From positions 1-63,092 of the forward strand of contig NZ_JAIUIE010000017.1 of the NCBI RefSeq assembly GCF_020165495.1: a stretch of DNA of 63,092 nucleotides. Reading direction: 5' to 3'. Shown piece by piece: positions 1 through 7,006 of the stretch. Each line of letters opens with the position of its first letter. Position 1 is the stretch's first letter. A model generated the notes under the pieces. The model made no database searches. It was not told where the DNA came from and worked only from the letters and a program-made list of their open reading frames with translations. Origin of the DNA: Mesorhizobium sp. BR1-1-16. GTDB taxonomy: Bacteria > Pseudomonadota > Alphaproteobacteria > Rhizobiales > Kaistiaceae. Made by a program: the position numbers and the translations under genes.

Positions 1-75
1 CTTGCCGTGGTCAACATGGCCAATCGTGCCAATGTTGCAGTGCGGCTTGTTACGCTCGAATTTCTCTTTACCCAT
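1..75 (-). CDS. tuf: Elongation factor Tu, N-terminal 25 codons (gene runs off the left edge)
   Basis: The minus strand reads [20 protein letters not shown] then VDHGK, the invariant start of EF-Tu leading into the P-loop (GHVDHGKT). EF-Tu delivers aminoacyl-tRNA to the ribosome. The gene lies downstream of tRNA-Tyr and tRNA-Gly on the same strand, an arrangement common in Alphaproteobacteria where these tRNAs are co-transcribed with tuf. Only the first 25 codons are in the window. Confidence 0.97.
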   Translation of the reverse strand, partial: MGKEKFERNKPHCNIGTIGHVDHGK

Positions 76-185
76 CGACGTGCTTTCCTGTCGTCTCGTT
101 CCGTTGAGCCTCAGGCCGGCCCAGCTTTCACCGCGACCTCGCCGCGAGAAGGATCCGCCTCGCCGGCGGCGCGATGATCAATAGA

Positions 186-259
186 TGGAGCGGGTGAAGG
201 GAATCGAACCCTCGTATTCAGCTTGGAAGGCTGCTGCTCTACCATTGAGCTACACCCGC
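186..259 (-). tRNA. tRNA-Gly (anticodon UCC)
   Basis: The minus strand folds as a 74-nt tRNA including an encoded CCA. The acceptor stem GCGGGTG pairs with CACCCGC, the D-arm is AGCTCAATGGTAGAGC and the T-arm holds GGTTCGATTCC. The anticodon loop CTTCCAA gives UCC, glycine. It sits 20 nt downstream of tRNA-Tyr and 110 nt upstream of tuf, probably in one transcript. Confidence 0.96.
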
Positions 260-279
260 ACGCTAACGTTCCGTCGAGA

Positions 280-364
280 TGGTGGAGGGGGTTGGATTTG
301 AACCAACGTAGGCATAGCCAACGGATTTACAGTCCGTCCCCTTTAACCACTCGGGCACCCCTCC
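280..364 (-). tRNA. tRNA-Tyr (anticodon GUA)
   Basis: An 85-nt class II tRNA with a long variable arm and encoded CCA on the minus strand. The acceptor stem GGAGGGG pairs with CCCCTCC. The anticodon loop CTGTAAA gives GUA, tyrosine. It is the first gene of the tRNA-Tyr/tRNA-Gly/tuf unit. Confidence 0.96.
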
Positions 365-438
365 GTCATATCGGCAGAGCGTCACGCGTTCAGGATCGTC
401 TACGGAACCGGACCGGAGCCCGGTTTTCCGTGGCGCGT

Positions 439-467
439 GTTATGGAGAGCTTGCCCCGCGCTGTCAA
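439..467 (-). promoter_or_regulatory. Promoter of the tRNA-Tyr/tRNA-Gly/tuf unit
   Basis: On the minus strand TTGACA (462-467), a 17-bp spacer and CATAAC (439-444) form a near-consensus sigma-70-type promoter. Its predicted start is about 70 nt upstream of tRNA-Tyr. No transcript evidence is available. Confidence 0.7.
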
Positions 468-550
468 CGCCCTATCCGGCGCTTTGCACGGCCGTGTTTT
501 TGCGCGATCGGTCCGGTTGCCGGGTCTCGCCGCCGCTCCTATAAAGCCGC

Positions 551-1393
551 ATGAGCACCAACGACAAATCGAAGTATTTCAAGGGCGGAAAGCCTGGCCC
601 GAAGCGTGACGACGGGCGGCCGCGGAGCGGTGGCGAGCGCCGCTTCGCGCCGCGCGGCCCGGCCGAGCGCCGGCCAGACCAGCTGTGGATATATGGCATT
701 CACGCCGTCGCCGCAGCACTCGGCAATCCGAACCGCGTCGTGTTGCGCTTCCTCGCAACCCAGAACGCCGCCGCCCGCTTGCGCGAGGAAGGCGCGACAC
801 TGCCCGAGACCATCGAGGAAGCCGACGCCAAGGCGCTCGACCGCCTGCTCGGCGAGAGCGCGGTGCATCAAGGCGCGGCTGTCCTCGTCGAGCCGCTCGA
901 CCCGCTGCCGCTCTCGATGCTCGGCGACGCACGCCTCGTCGTGGTGCTCGACCAGGTCACCGATCCCCACAATGTCGGGGCGATCCTGAGATCCGCCGTC
1001 GCCTTCGGCGCCGATGCGCTCCTGACGACCGGTCGCCATGCGCCGGCAGAAACAGGCGTGCTCGCCAAGGTCGCGTCCGGCGCGCTCGAATGGATCAAGG
1101 TCGTCGAAGTCCCGAATCTCGCCCGCGCGCTCGACGAACTCGGTGAGCTCGGCTTCCACCGGGTCGGCCTCGACAGCGAAGGCACGGCGACCCTTGAAGG
1201 TGCGATGTCCGGCGAGCGCCTCGCGCTTGTGCTCGGCGCCGAGGGCAAGGGCCTCCGCCGGCTGTCGCGCGAGAAGTGCGACACCGTCGCGCGGCTCGAC
1301 ATGCCAGGCGTGATCAAGAGCCTCAATGTATCGAATGCCGCGGCCCTCGCGCTCTATGTCGCGCGCCGCCATCTTGGCATGCCGACCACCTGA
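551..1393 (+). CDS. rlmB: 23S rRNA (guanosine(2251)-2'-O)-methyltransferase RlmB / TrmH-family SPOUT methyltransferase
   Basis: 280 aa. An Arg/Gly-rich N-terminus is followed by a substrate-binding segment beginning WIYGIHAVAAAL, then the SPOUT domain. The knotted-fold motifs are visible: DPHNVGAILRSA near residue 140, LGAEGKGLRRL near 228 and LNVSNAAALALY near 257. The family 2'-O-methylates G2251 in the 23S rRNA P-loop using SAM. The gene is divergent from the tRNA/tuf unit and lies 87 bp upstream of the tRNA-Thr 5' half. A long antisense frame opposite it is a codon-bias shadow. Confidence 0.93.
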   Translation: MSTNDKSKYFKGGKPGPKRDDGRPRSGGERRFAPRGPAERRPDQLWIYGIHAVAAALGNPNRVVLRFLATQNAAARLREEGATLPETIEEADAKALDRLLGESAVHQGAAVLVEPLDPLPLSMLGDARLVVVLDQVTDPHNVGAILRSAVAFGADALLTTGRHAPAETGVLAKVASGALEWIKVVEVPNLARALDELGELGFHRVGLDSEGTATLEGAMSGERLALVLGAEGKGLRRLSREKCDTVARLDMPGVIKSLNVSNAAALALYVARRHLGMPTT

Positions 1394-1441
1394 ATTGATG
1401 GCAGGGGCACAAAAAGGCAGGCGGGCAAGCGACGGTCGCTC

Positions 1442-1470
1442 TTGACCCGCGCCCCCGCCTCTCACTAAAC
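1442..1470 (+). promoter_or_regulatory. Likely native promoter of tRNA-Thr, now reading into the prophage
   Basis: TTGACC (1442-1447), a 17-bp spacer and CTAAAC (1465-1470) lie just upstream of the tRNA-Thr 5' half at 1481. The -35 is good and the -10 is poor. Spacing to the tRNA 5' end fits a stable-RNA promoter. After prophage insertion only the first 40 nt of the tRNA remain here, so any transcript would run on toward the phage gene at 1602. Confidence 0.5.
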
Positions 1471-1480
1471 GAAAGCCGTC

Positions 1481-1520
1481 GCCGGATTAGCTCAGCGGTA
1501 GAGCAGCGGTTTTGTAAACC
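1481..1520 (+). repeat. attL: truncated 5' half of tRNA-Thr
   Basis: These 40 bases are identical to the first 40 of the intact tRNA-Thr at 57769. They cover the acceptor 5' strand, the D-arm and the anticodon arm through base 40 or so, and end at GTAAACC. Identity stops sharply on both sides (preceding base c here, t at the right copy; following base a here, g there). The copy has no T-arm or 3' acceptor strand and cannot be a functional tRNA. Confidence 0.95.
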
Positions 1521-1601
1521 AGCCGTCTAACCCGCCCGCGGCGCCTCAAATGGCAAATTTCGCCTGATGTTCCAACGCCCTACCTATCAGAGGAGGGGCG
1601 C

Positions 1602-1973
1602 ATGGAACGCGCGACGCGAATTGTACATCGGTTCGACCCGGCACGAACGGCGGCACAGCCCAATAGGAGGCGGTTCCGCGAATGTTCCGCTCCTCGACCG
1701 TGTGTGGATTTCGCCCTTCGGCGGTTCGTCCCGTTTGAGGAATCCGTCCGCTATCAGATGCTCCGGGTAGGCCTCAATCGCAGAGAGCCATTCAGGGCCA
1801 TTTGCGAACGAGCCGGGCAATCCCTCCGCAAGATGCGAGAGTTCTTCTTCCGGGGGAGCGATCTGGATCTCCGCACGATATCGGACTGGGCTTACGCCTG
1901 CGAGGTCGAATTCGATGTGAGGTTCGAGCCTCTCCCCTCTCCCCGCGGTTCGTTCACGGGGGTGGCGGGATGA
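1602..1973 (+). CDS. Small phage protein with HTH-like C-terminal half, unknown function
   Basis: 123 aa. Start chosen because AGGAGG lies 6 nt upstream of ATG. The first 60 residues are Arg-rich. The C-terminal part (ICERAGQSLRKMREFFFRGS, then DLDLRTISDWAYACEVEFDV) resembles short phage proteins with a Cro-like helix-turn-helix, but I cannot name the family. It is the first gene inside attL and overlaps the next gene by 4 nt. An opposing minus-strand frame (1587-1820) has no ribosome site and was not kept. Confidence 0.6.
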   Translation: MERATRIVHRFDPARTAAQPNRRRFRECSAPRPCVDFALRRFVPFEESVRYQMLRVGLNRREPFRAICERAGQSLRKMREFFFRGSDLDLRTISDWAYACEVEFDVRFEPLPSPRGSFTGVAG

Positions 1974-2446
1974 AGCTGTACTTAGACCTCGACGGCGTGA
2001 TCGCTGACTTCGATGCGCACTTCCCGGCGATGTTCGGCCTCGATCACAAGGGGCTGGCCGACGACGCGATGTGGCAGATCATCAACGCGCATCCGAGTTA
2101 TTTCCGCGACATGCCGCCGTGCCCTGGCGCGATCGATTTCTTTCGTTCTATCGAGCATCTGGACCCGATCGTCCTGACGGCGTGCCCGAAGTCGAACTAT
2201 GTCAACGCGGCAACGCAGAAGCGCGAATGGGTGCGTGAGCACCTGTCGCGGGACATCATGGTCCTGCCCGTCATGGGCGGTCGCCATAAGCCGCTGTTCA
2301 TGCACGCGCCCGGTGACGTCCTGATCGACGACTTCGAGAAGAACATTGACGCATGGCGCGCGGCCGGCGGCGTCGGTGTTCTCCACGAGAATTTCATCGT
2401 GACCGCCGCTGCTCTCTCCCCTCTCACAGGAGCCCATCATGACTGA
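1970..2446 (+). CDS. HAD-superfamily 5'(3')-deoxyribonucleotidase-like phosphatase
   Basis: 158 aa, starting at the ATG that overlaps the previous stop (ATGA). The N-terminus LYLDLDGVIADFDAHF carries HAD motif I DxDG. ILTAxP-like VLTACPKSNY is motif II, and VLIDDFEKNIDAW is the motif III/IV region with the acidic DD. Such phage enzymes dephosphorylate (deoxy)nucleoside monophosphates and may adjust the nucleotide pool during infection. Size matches the family. The cap domain is small, so substrate is uncertain. Confidence 0.8.
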   Translation: MKLYLDLDGVIADFDAHFPAMFGLDHKGLADDAMWQIINAHPSYFRDMPPCPGAIDFFRSIEHLDPIVLTACPKSNYVNAATQKREWVREHLSRDIMVLPVMGGRHKPLFMHAPGDVLIDDFEKNIDAWRAAGGVGVLHENFIVTAAALSPLTGAHHD

Positions 2447-2807
2447 CGCAAGCGAACTGCTGAGCGATGAGGAGTGGGAAGCGGCGATTGGGTTCATTGG
2501 CCCCAACGGGTCCGGCTATGCAGACGCCCTCTCCGCCGAGCGCGCGGCACGAAAGGCGGCTGAGAAGGAGCGGGATGAGGCACGCCGCCAGATCGAAGCT
2601 TCAGGCCGCGTCTATGGCATGGTCCAGCAAGCTAGCTCGCAGGTAGCCGCCGCGAACGTCAAGCTGCGCGAGGTGCTGATCGAGGCCAAGGCCGCCGTCA
2701 ACTTGCTCGAAAACCTGTGCGCGTGCGGAGCCGACGACGATTACGTCTGGGATCTGCAAGACAAGATCGACGCCGCTCTCTCCCCCACTACGGACCCCAC
2801 GATATGA
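2439..2807 (+). CDS. Hypothetical coiled-coil phage protein
   Basis: 122 aa with GGAG upstream of ATG and an 8-nt overlap with the nucleotidase gene. An acidic start (MTDASELLSDEEWEAAIG) is followed by an Ala/Glu/Arg-rich stretch at about residues 30-85 that should form a coiled coil, ending in LQDKIDAALSP. The opening SELLSDEEW resembles SELLSDEDF of the protein at 53531, and the whole layout (acidic start, coiled coil, short tail) is alike, suggesting a small paralogous set. Function unknown. Confidence 0.6.
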   Translation: MTDASELLSDEEWEAAIGFIGPNGSGYADALSAERAARKAAEKERDEARRQIEASGRVYGMVQQASSQVAAANVKLREVLIEAKAAVNLLENLCACGADDDYVWDLQDKIDAALSPTTDPTI

Positions 2808-2959
2808 CCCCTCCCACACTCCCCGAAGTCCGCGGCGTCCTTGCCTATGCGGAGGAACAGTTGAAGCACCTGAAGCCCGGCACGGCAGACCATAGGTTCT
2901 GGACCGTCATAGCCTGGATGGCGAGCAAGGAGATGGTCATGCAGGAGGCACGGGGATGA
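2804..2959 (+). CDS. Hypothetical small phage protein
   Basis: 51 aa, ATG overlapping the previous stop (ATGA) and itself overlapped by the next gene. Sequence MTPPTLPEVRGVLAYAEEQL and so on, predicted helical, no recognised domain. Supported mainly by tight translational coupling and high third-position GC. Confidence 0.55.
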   Translation: MTPPTLPEVRGVLAYAEEQLKHLKPGTADHRFWTVIAWMASKEMVMQEARG

Positions 2960-3306
2960 TAACAGCACGGCCTGGAACCGCACTCGCATATTGGTGCAGA
3001 CAAGTCGCGTCGATGAAACCAGGGGAGCATCTTATCATCGATAGGCATGACCTGACGGATATAATTAGTTTTGAGCACAATGATGCGACCTTCACCGCGC
3101 CTGACCGCATTCTCGGCAACATCATGGGTTCACGCTACACGCATTCGTTCTCATGGCGAAATGACGGGAACGTAGAGTTCTGCCGGTATGAAGAGAGCGA
3201 CACGGTTAGGTATCGTGAGCCTGATGAGAAGTTTAGGGTTGCGAGATCGAGGTCTCGCCACGCCATCGTCCGTGCGGCTGGCATCAAGACGGAGGCGGGG
3301 GAATAG
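2956..3306 (+). CDS. Hypothetical phage protein
   Basis: 116 aa, coupled by ATGA to the gene before. Soluble, with mixed charge and several aromatic residues (HSFSWRNDGNVEFCRYEES). No family recognised. Its codons are less GC-rich than its neighbours (for example ATA, TTA-like and AGG choices around 3060-3200), hinting at a more recent acquisition. Confidence 0.55.
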   Translation: MITARPGTALAYWCRQVASMKPGEHLIIDRHDLTDIISFEHNDATFTAPDRILGNIMGSRYTHSFSWRNDGNVEFCRYEESDTVRYREPDEKFRVARSRSRHAIVRAAGIKTEAGE

Positions 3307-3669
3307 ATGGAGAAGCAGATGGGAATGGTCGAGCGGGTGGCGCGGGCCATCTATCGGGCTCAAAACCCTTACGGAGACCCGGACGACCCCAACATGGGTG
3401 GCGGCTTCGTGCCGTGGCGGCAATGCTTGCCGGCGGCCCGCGCGGCTCTGGAGGCGATGCGCGGCGCAGCCCCGTTCATGATTGCGGCAGTGTTGCCGAT
3501 CACTCATGGCGCCAGCAAGGAACAGAAGGCTGCTGCAAAGGAGGCCGTCGCATTGCTGCCGCCAGTCCCGGAGCAACGCCGCTTCCAAGGCGTCACGGCG
3601 GCTGAAGATGTAGCGAGAGATTGGGATAGGATGATCGACGCGGCGCTAGCGGAAGGAGAGGAAGGATGA
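3307..3669 (+). CDS. Hypothetical phage protein
   Basis: 120 aa starting at the ATG directly after the previous stop. The opening MVERVARAIYRAQNPYGDPD, after a short MEKQMG leader, resembles small accessory proteins seen in rhizobial phages, and the sequence ends DRMIDAALAEGEEG. No catalytic motif. Overlaps the next gene by 4 nt. Confidence 0.55.
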   Translation: MEKQMGMVERVARAIYRAQNPYGDPDDPNMGGGFVPWRQCLPAARAALEAMRGAAPFMIAAVLPITHGASKEQKAAAKEAVALLPPVPEQRRFQGVTAAEDVARDWDRMIDAALAEGEEG

Positions 3670-3869
3670 ACACAAGACCTAATGTAGAGATCAATATGGA
3701 TAGCGACCTTCAGCCTGGGCTTGCCGTCTGCTATCTGGCGGACGGAACGGCGGTGCGAATCGTCGTGCCCAATCAGAGGCCGCCGATCGGGACAAAGAGC
3801 ATCAGTCTGTCGATAGAGGACTATGGGAGCATCCTTCGGGCCTCATCTGCTTCACCCTATATCGTCTAA
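3666..3869 (+). CDS. Hypothetical small phage protein
   Basis: 67 aa, last gene of the left rightward operon, ATGA-coupled. Predicted mostly beta (GLAVCYLADGTAVRIVVPNQ). Not recognised. The gene ends 82 nt before the convergent leftward late operon. Confidence 0.5.
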   Translation: MNTRPNVEINMDSDLQPGLAVCYLADGTAVRIVVPNQRPPIGTKSISLSIEDYGSILRASSASPYIV

Positions 3870-3900
3870 GCCTTCGTCATATCCGCCTTGAGGTTGAGGG

Positions 3901-3948
3901 CGCGAGCTACCCGCATTCGCGTATATTCCCGCTATATGCGCGCTCGCG
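3901..3948. terminator. Nested stem-loop between convergent operons, possible bidirectional terminator
   Basis: Outer arms CGCGAGC (3901-3907) and GCTCGCG (3942-3948) enclose a second stem, GCGTATA (3919-3925) with TATATGC (3933-3939), which has one G-T pair. It lies between the ends of the rightward operon (3869) and the leftward operon (3951). There is no U-tract, so termination by this element is inferred from position only. Confidence 0.4.
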
Positions 3949-3950
3949 TA

Positions 3951-4142
3951 TCACCCGCCTTCCGCCTCCCCCTCTTCCCAATACCGCGTTGCCGGCGGGT
4001 ACTTCTCAAACAGCATCTTGCCTTGCAACGCCGACATGGCCTGCCGCACCAGCTCGGCGACCTCATACGCTGCCAGCTCTTCCCATGGGCCGTCGCTGTG
4101 GAGCCGGATCGTGCCATGCTCGTGCGTGATCCGCGCCCTCAT
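3951..4142 (-). CDS. Hypothetical small phage protein, last gene of the late operon
   Basis: 63 aa. The ATG overlaps the stop of the gene before it (ATGA). MRARITHEHGTIRLHSDGPW then a helical part (YEVAELVRQAMSALQGK). No known domain. A longer in-frame reading upstream only extends into the neighbouring gene. Confidence 0.55.
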   Translation of the reverse strand: MRARITHEHGTIRLHSDGPWEELAAYEVAELVRQAMSALQGKMLFEKYPPATRYWEEGEAEGG

Positions 4143-4558
4143 GGTCCGAGCGCCTTGTCCAGCCCTATCTCTGCCGGGCTCACATAGATGATCGGCTTGC
4201 CCATCTCGAGCGCGGCCGCAATTTCCGAGCCGACGCCCAGGCTTCTGTCGTAGCCACGAATGCGCACGACGACGAGCCATGCGGACATCGCGAATATTGC
4301 CCGGTCATTGCGCATCCACATTTCGGCGTCGGTCGGGTCCAGTCTGCCGGCTTTGGCAATAGCGTGACCGTGCGCGATCGGGGAATAGACGTGGATGCCC
4401 ATTCCAATGAGCGCCGCTGCCGCCTGCCCTGCGACGCGCGCGGCCGGATCAAGCCCCGCTTCATAGCGCGTGTACGGCGTCGACAGGAAGGCGATACCCG
4501 GCTTGCCGGCGATGTCTTGTAGGGTGATCCCCATGCCCGCTTCTGCCGCGTTGCTCAT
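4139..4558 (-). CDS. DUF1937-like protein, nucleoside 2-deoxyribosyltransferase-like fold
   Basis: 139 aa. Characteristic pattern: IAFLSTPYTRYEAG near residue 22, GIHVYSPIAHGHAIA near 53, WMRNDRAIFAMSAWLVVVRI near 80, then GVGSEIAAALEMGKPIIYVS near 108. This matches the fold of nucleoside deoxyribosyltransferases and DUF1937 proteins: a sugar-nucleotide-binding Rossmann-like fold with a conserved S-Glu pair. In phages the role may be nucleotide salvage; the reaction here is not established. Coupled on both sides by 4-nt overlaps. Confidence 0.7.
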   Translation of the reverse strand: MSNAAEAGMGITLQDIAGKPGIAFLSTPYTRYEAGLDPAARVAGQAAAALIGMGIHVYSPIAHGHAIAKAGRLDPTDAEMWMRNDRAIFAMSAWLVVVRIRGYDRSLGVGSEIAAALEMGKPIIYVSPAEIGLDKALGP

Positions 4559-5787
4559 CGCACCACCGCCACAGTCAACCGATCCATCTCGCCTTTGTCC
4601 TTGTGGTAGGTGACGGAAATCATGTTGCGCGGCGCCGTGTAGCCCATCTGGGCGTGCCAGGCGTCCTTCGCGGCGGGCGAGTTCAAGCTTTCGACGGTAA
4701 TGCCGGGGCTGGTGATCGCGGTCTTGTTGTGGATGTGCCCGGTCCAGCCGTAGCGGAATCGCGTGTCGCCCCATGGCTTCGGATGCGTCGCCGCAACCCA
4801 GCCCGCGAGGCCGTCCATGCGCAGCATGTCGCCATGGGTGCCGGCCAGCAGAACCGACCCGAACTGATGCACGAACATGCGAGAGGGAGAGATATCGATC
4901 TCAACGCGCGGGTTGCTGCGGAAATAGGCCCACAGGCCGAGCGCGAAAGTCCCGGAAGTTTCCTCGTCGTGGTTGCCGGACAGCTTGCGATAGATCACGC
5001 GGCTGTGCTTTTGCAGCGCCAGTTCGATGATCCACACCATCGCCAGGAAGCCGGTCTTGACCACCTTGGAGTGTCGGCTATCGACGTCCAGTGCGTTGCC
5101 GGATTTGGCCGTCCTCGCCATGCTATTGTCAGCGTGCAGGAAGTCGCCAAGATCGAGGATCAAAGCAGTTTCCGCTGGCGCTGATCGGGAGATCAGTTCG
5201 CCGATCGACGTCTTGAGGATGGATTCGGCGATCTTCAAATCGTAGTCGTCGCCGGCTTCGTCGTGATGCGCGAGCGCGCCGAGATGGATGTCGGCAATCG
5301 GGAAGAACGCCAGAAGGTCAGCATTGACCGCGGTAGGAGCCGGCGGCAGCGTGGCGAATGATGCCGCGCCTTCCAGCACCTCGCGGATGGCTGCGAGTGT
5401 GTCTTCCGGGCTTTGCCCTTCCCGCGTCTTGACCCAGCGTGCCAGCGTGCGGCCTTCGGGGTCCAGCAACGCGCTTTCGCCCTTGATGACGTGTCCGGCG
5501 CGGGGCTGGAATACCCCGCCCGGCTCTGGCTTGCTCGAGACAGATTGAGCAACCAGATTGCCGGCCTTGTCGTACCGTGCCGAGCGGCGATGGATCTCAA
5601 AGCCTTCCGCTACCGCGCCGGCTGGAACGTTGCCGTCCAGGCCGCGCGCTGCGGCTTGTTTCAGTCTGGATTGGAGGGTTTGCCGGGGAATGCCGGACTT
5701 TGAAGCGGCGCTGCGGATCGAGCCGTGATAATTGCGGAGCGCAACGGCTTCACGCAATAGCTCGTCCGGCGAAGATGGGCTTGCCAT
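4555..5787 (-). CDS. Phage protein with N-terminal HTH and calcineurin-like metallophosphoesterase domain
   Basis: 410 aa. Residues about 10-50 (YHGSIRSAASKSGIPRQTLQ) form a Fis/Psq-like helix-turn-helix. A linker follows, then a phosphoesterase with the expected metal ligands: ADIHLG (D-H), LDLGDFLH (GD), KLSGNHDE (GNHD), AGTHGD and GWTGHIHNK (GHxH). These bind a dinuclear metal centre. The combination is frequent near the lysis or late end of alphaproteobacterial phages; substrate unknown (nucleic acid or cyclic nucleotide are possibilities). It follows a 21-codon ORF by a few bases. Confidence 0.8.
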   Translation of the reverse strand: MASPSSPDELLREAVALRNYHGSIRSAASKSGIPRQTLQSRLKQAAARGLDGNVPAGAVAEGFEIHRRSARYDKAGNLVAQSVSSKPEPGGVFQPRAGHVIKGESALLDPEGRTLARWVKTREGQSPEDTLAAIREVLEGAASFATLPPAPTAVNADLLAFFPIADIHLGALAHHDEAGDDYDLKIAESILKTSIGELISRSAPAETALILDLGDFLHADNSMARTAKSGNALDVDSRHSKVVKTGFLAMVWIIELALQKHSRVIYRKLSGNHDEETSGTFALGLWAYFRSNPRVEIDISPSRMFVHQFGSVLLAGTHGDMLRMDGLAGWVAATHPKPWGDTRFRYGWTGHIHNKTAITSPGITVESLNSPAAKDAWHAQMGYTAPRNMISVTYHKDKGEMDRLTVAVVR

Positions 5788-5790
5788 CTG

Positions 5791-5856
5791 TCACCCTGTC
5801 GTTGGCGAAGCAAGGCACAGAACGGCGATGACCGCCGCGACAAGAGCACGGATCAT
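5791..5856 (-). CDS. Possible 21-aa hydrophobic peptide upstream of the phosphoesterase
   Basis: Codes MIRALVAAVIAVLCLASPTTG, preceded by GGAG about 10 nt before ATG and ending 3 nt before the phosphoesterase ATG. It looks like a bare signal sequence with a Leu-Cys that weakly recalls a lipobox. It could be a membrane micropeptide or a leader that couples translation. Support is limited to the ribosome site and the spacing. Confidence 0.3.
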   Translation of the reverse strand: MIRALVAAVIAVLCLASPTTG

Positions 5857-5885
5857 GAAAGATCTCCGGTGGGGGAAGCGAGGGA

Positions 5886-6143
5886 ATGTCGAGACAATCT
5901 GACGACGCGCTCTGGGCAATCTGCCTCGCGTGCCGTCACTTCGCCGAGGTCAAGAGCGCTGGGAGCATCCGGCTACGGTGCTCGCAATGCGGCAGTCGTG
6001 AATACGATCTGTCGATGAATGACCCGGCAAAGCCGAGGAGAACGGGGCCCGCGCCAACTCCGCGCGATGGCCAGCATGTGCGGCTAGAGCCGGCGACAGC
6101 GGTGGATGCGGCCGATGCGCTGCGCCGTGGCAGCTATCCCTGA
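5886..6143 (+). CDS. Small zinc-ribbon-like protein on the opposite strand to the late operon
   Basis: 85 aa. Two CxxC-type knuckles, CLAC near residue 13 and CSQC near 33, form a zinc ribbon. The C-terminal half is Pro/Arg-rich and probably disordered. A GGGGGAAGCGAGGGA purine run precedes the ATG. It is divergent from the phosphoesterase gene and its end overlaps the 3' end of the gene at 6134. Possibly a nucleic-acid-binding accessory protein. Confidence 0.5.
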   Translation: MSRQSDDALWAICLACRHFAEVKSAGSIRLRCSQCGSREYDLSMNDPAKPRRTGPAPTPRDGQHVRLEPATAVDAADALRRGSYP

Positions 6144-6475
6144 CCGCGCGGCGTGGAGCGACGTGGCGGGGGCGGCGTGGCGTTGATGACGCCGTCGATG
6201 CGCTCGTTGAGGTGGTTCATGCTGTCCTTGATGTCGCGGACGCCCGACATGACCTCATCGCGAAATTCACGGAGGCCCTGTTTCGAGACGTAGGTCTCGG
6301 CGACATGTGTTCGATACGCGGCAAAATCGACGGCGAGGGAATCCGCTTTTGACTGGGCAGCGGCCGCGGCCCTCTGGATCTTGCCGTCGATCATGAACCA
6401 CACCGTGAAGGCTACGGACAGGCAGGCGACAACCGTGCCGACCAGCCAGAGGGTTACTGGCGCATCACCGGTCAT
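6134..6475 (-). CDS. Membrane-anchored coiled-coil protein of the lysis cluster
   Basis: 113 aa. One N-terminal membrane segment (VTLWLVGTVVACLSVAFTVW, residues 7-26) is followed by a long helical/coiled-coil part and a Pro/Arg tail. It overlaps the o-spanin gene by 4 nt. Position and shape suggest an accessory lysis or holin-associated protein. No family assigned. Confidence 0.6.
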   Translation of the reverse strand: MTGDAPVTLWLVGTVVACLSVAFTVWFMIDGKIQRAAAAAQSKADSLAVDFAAYRTHVAETYVSKQGLREFRDEVMSGVRDIKDSMNHLNERIDGVINATPPPPRRSTPRGQG

Positions 6476-6750
6476 TTGAGGCCGGCGCGCAGGTCGCCAT
6501 AAAATGCGACCGCATCGGCTCGCTTACCGTCGCAGACCTTCAACGCACCGATGTAACGGGCGAGCGGCACGCGTGGGTCTTGGCCGGCGGTTATCGCAGG
6601 GTGCTTACAGGCTTGCTGAACGCCGGCCGGCATGGGCGGCAGGTCAACGCGCGGAGCCGCCTTGTAGCTTGCGCAGCCGGTCAACATCGTGATCGCTGAG
6701 AACGCAGCGAGGATCGGCGGGACGTGCCGCCAGTTCATTTTCGTATGCAT
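6472..6750 (-). CDS. Rz1-like outer-membrane lipoprotein (o-spanin)
   Basis: 92 aa from ATG at 6750, chosen because AGGA lies 8 nt upstream; MNWRHV 12 nt further in is an alternative. A signal peptide ends in the lipobox LTGC (near residue 26), followed by a Pro-rich mature part. The 5' 107 nt overlap the Rz-like gene out of frame, the classic overlapping spanin arrangement. With the i-spanin it should bridge and fuse inner and outer membranes at lysis. Confidence 0.78.
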   Translation of the reverse strand: MHTKMNWRHVPPILAAFSAITMLTGCASYKAAPRVDLPPMPAGVQQACKHPAITAGQDPRVPLARYIGALKVCDGKRADAVAFYGDLRAGLK

Positions 6751-7006
6751 CGATTTGATCCTGGAGGGCTGCGTTGTCTTTGGCGCGGGCCAGCTCGCGC
6801 GACACGGCGGCGTCAAGGGCCTTGGCGCGAACGGCGGCCTGCCGGGTCTGTTCGGCGGCCATAGCGGCTTGCCAGCGGGTATCAGCGGCGGCAGCGCCGT
6901 TGCGGTGCCCGAGGCCGTAAAGGCCGCCCAAGGCGCCGATGACGAGAACGGCGACGATGAGCCACCGGCCGAGCGGGGAGCAGAAGAAGGTGAGAGCTGA
7001 CATCAA
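6644..7006 (-). CDS. Rz-like inner-membrane spanin (i-spanin)
   Basis: 120 aa. An N-terminal transmembrane segment (WLIVAVLVIGALGGLYGLG, residues 15-33) precedes a long Ala/Arg/Glu helical periplasmic part (residues 40-100), ending with CVLSDHDVDRLRKLQ, typical of Rz proteins. It partly contains the o-spanin gene in another frame and is ATGA-coupled to the gene upstream. Confidence 0.8.
   Translation of the reverse strand: MMSALTFFCSPLGRWLIVAVLVIGALGGLYGLGHRNGAAAADTRWQAAMAAEQTRQAAVRAKALDAAVSRELARAKDNAALQDQIDAYENELAARPADPRCVLSDHDVDRLRKLQGGSAR

Noticed and set aside
539-1465. 308-codon minus-strand frame opposite rlmB
   Set aside because: The plus strand encodes all SPOUT methyltransferase motifs. 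The antisense frame has no ribosome site or family pattern and arises from GC-rich codon bias.
1481-1520. Possible second functional tRNA-Thr
   Set aside because: Only the first 40 nt match; the T-arm and 3' acceptor strand are absent. It is the attL remnant.
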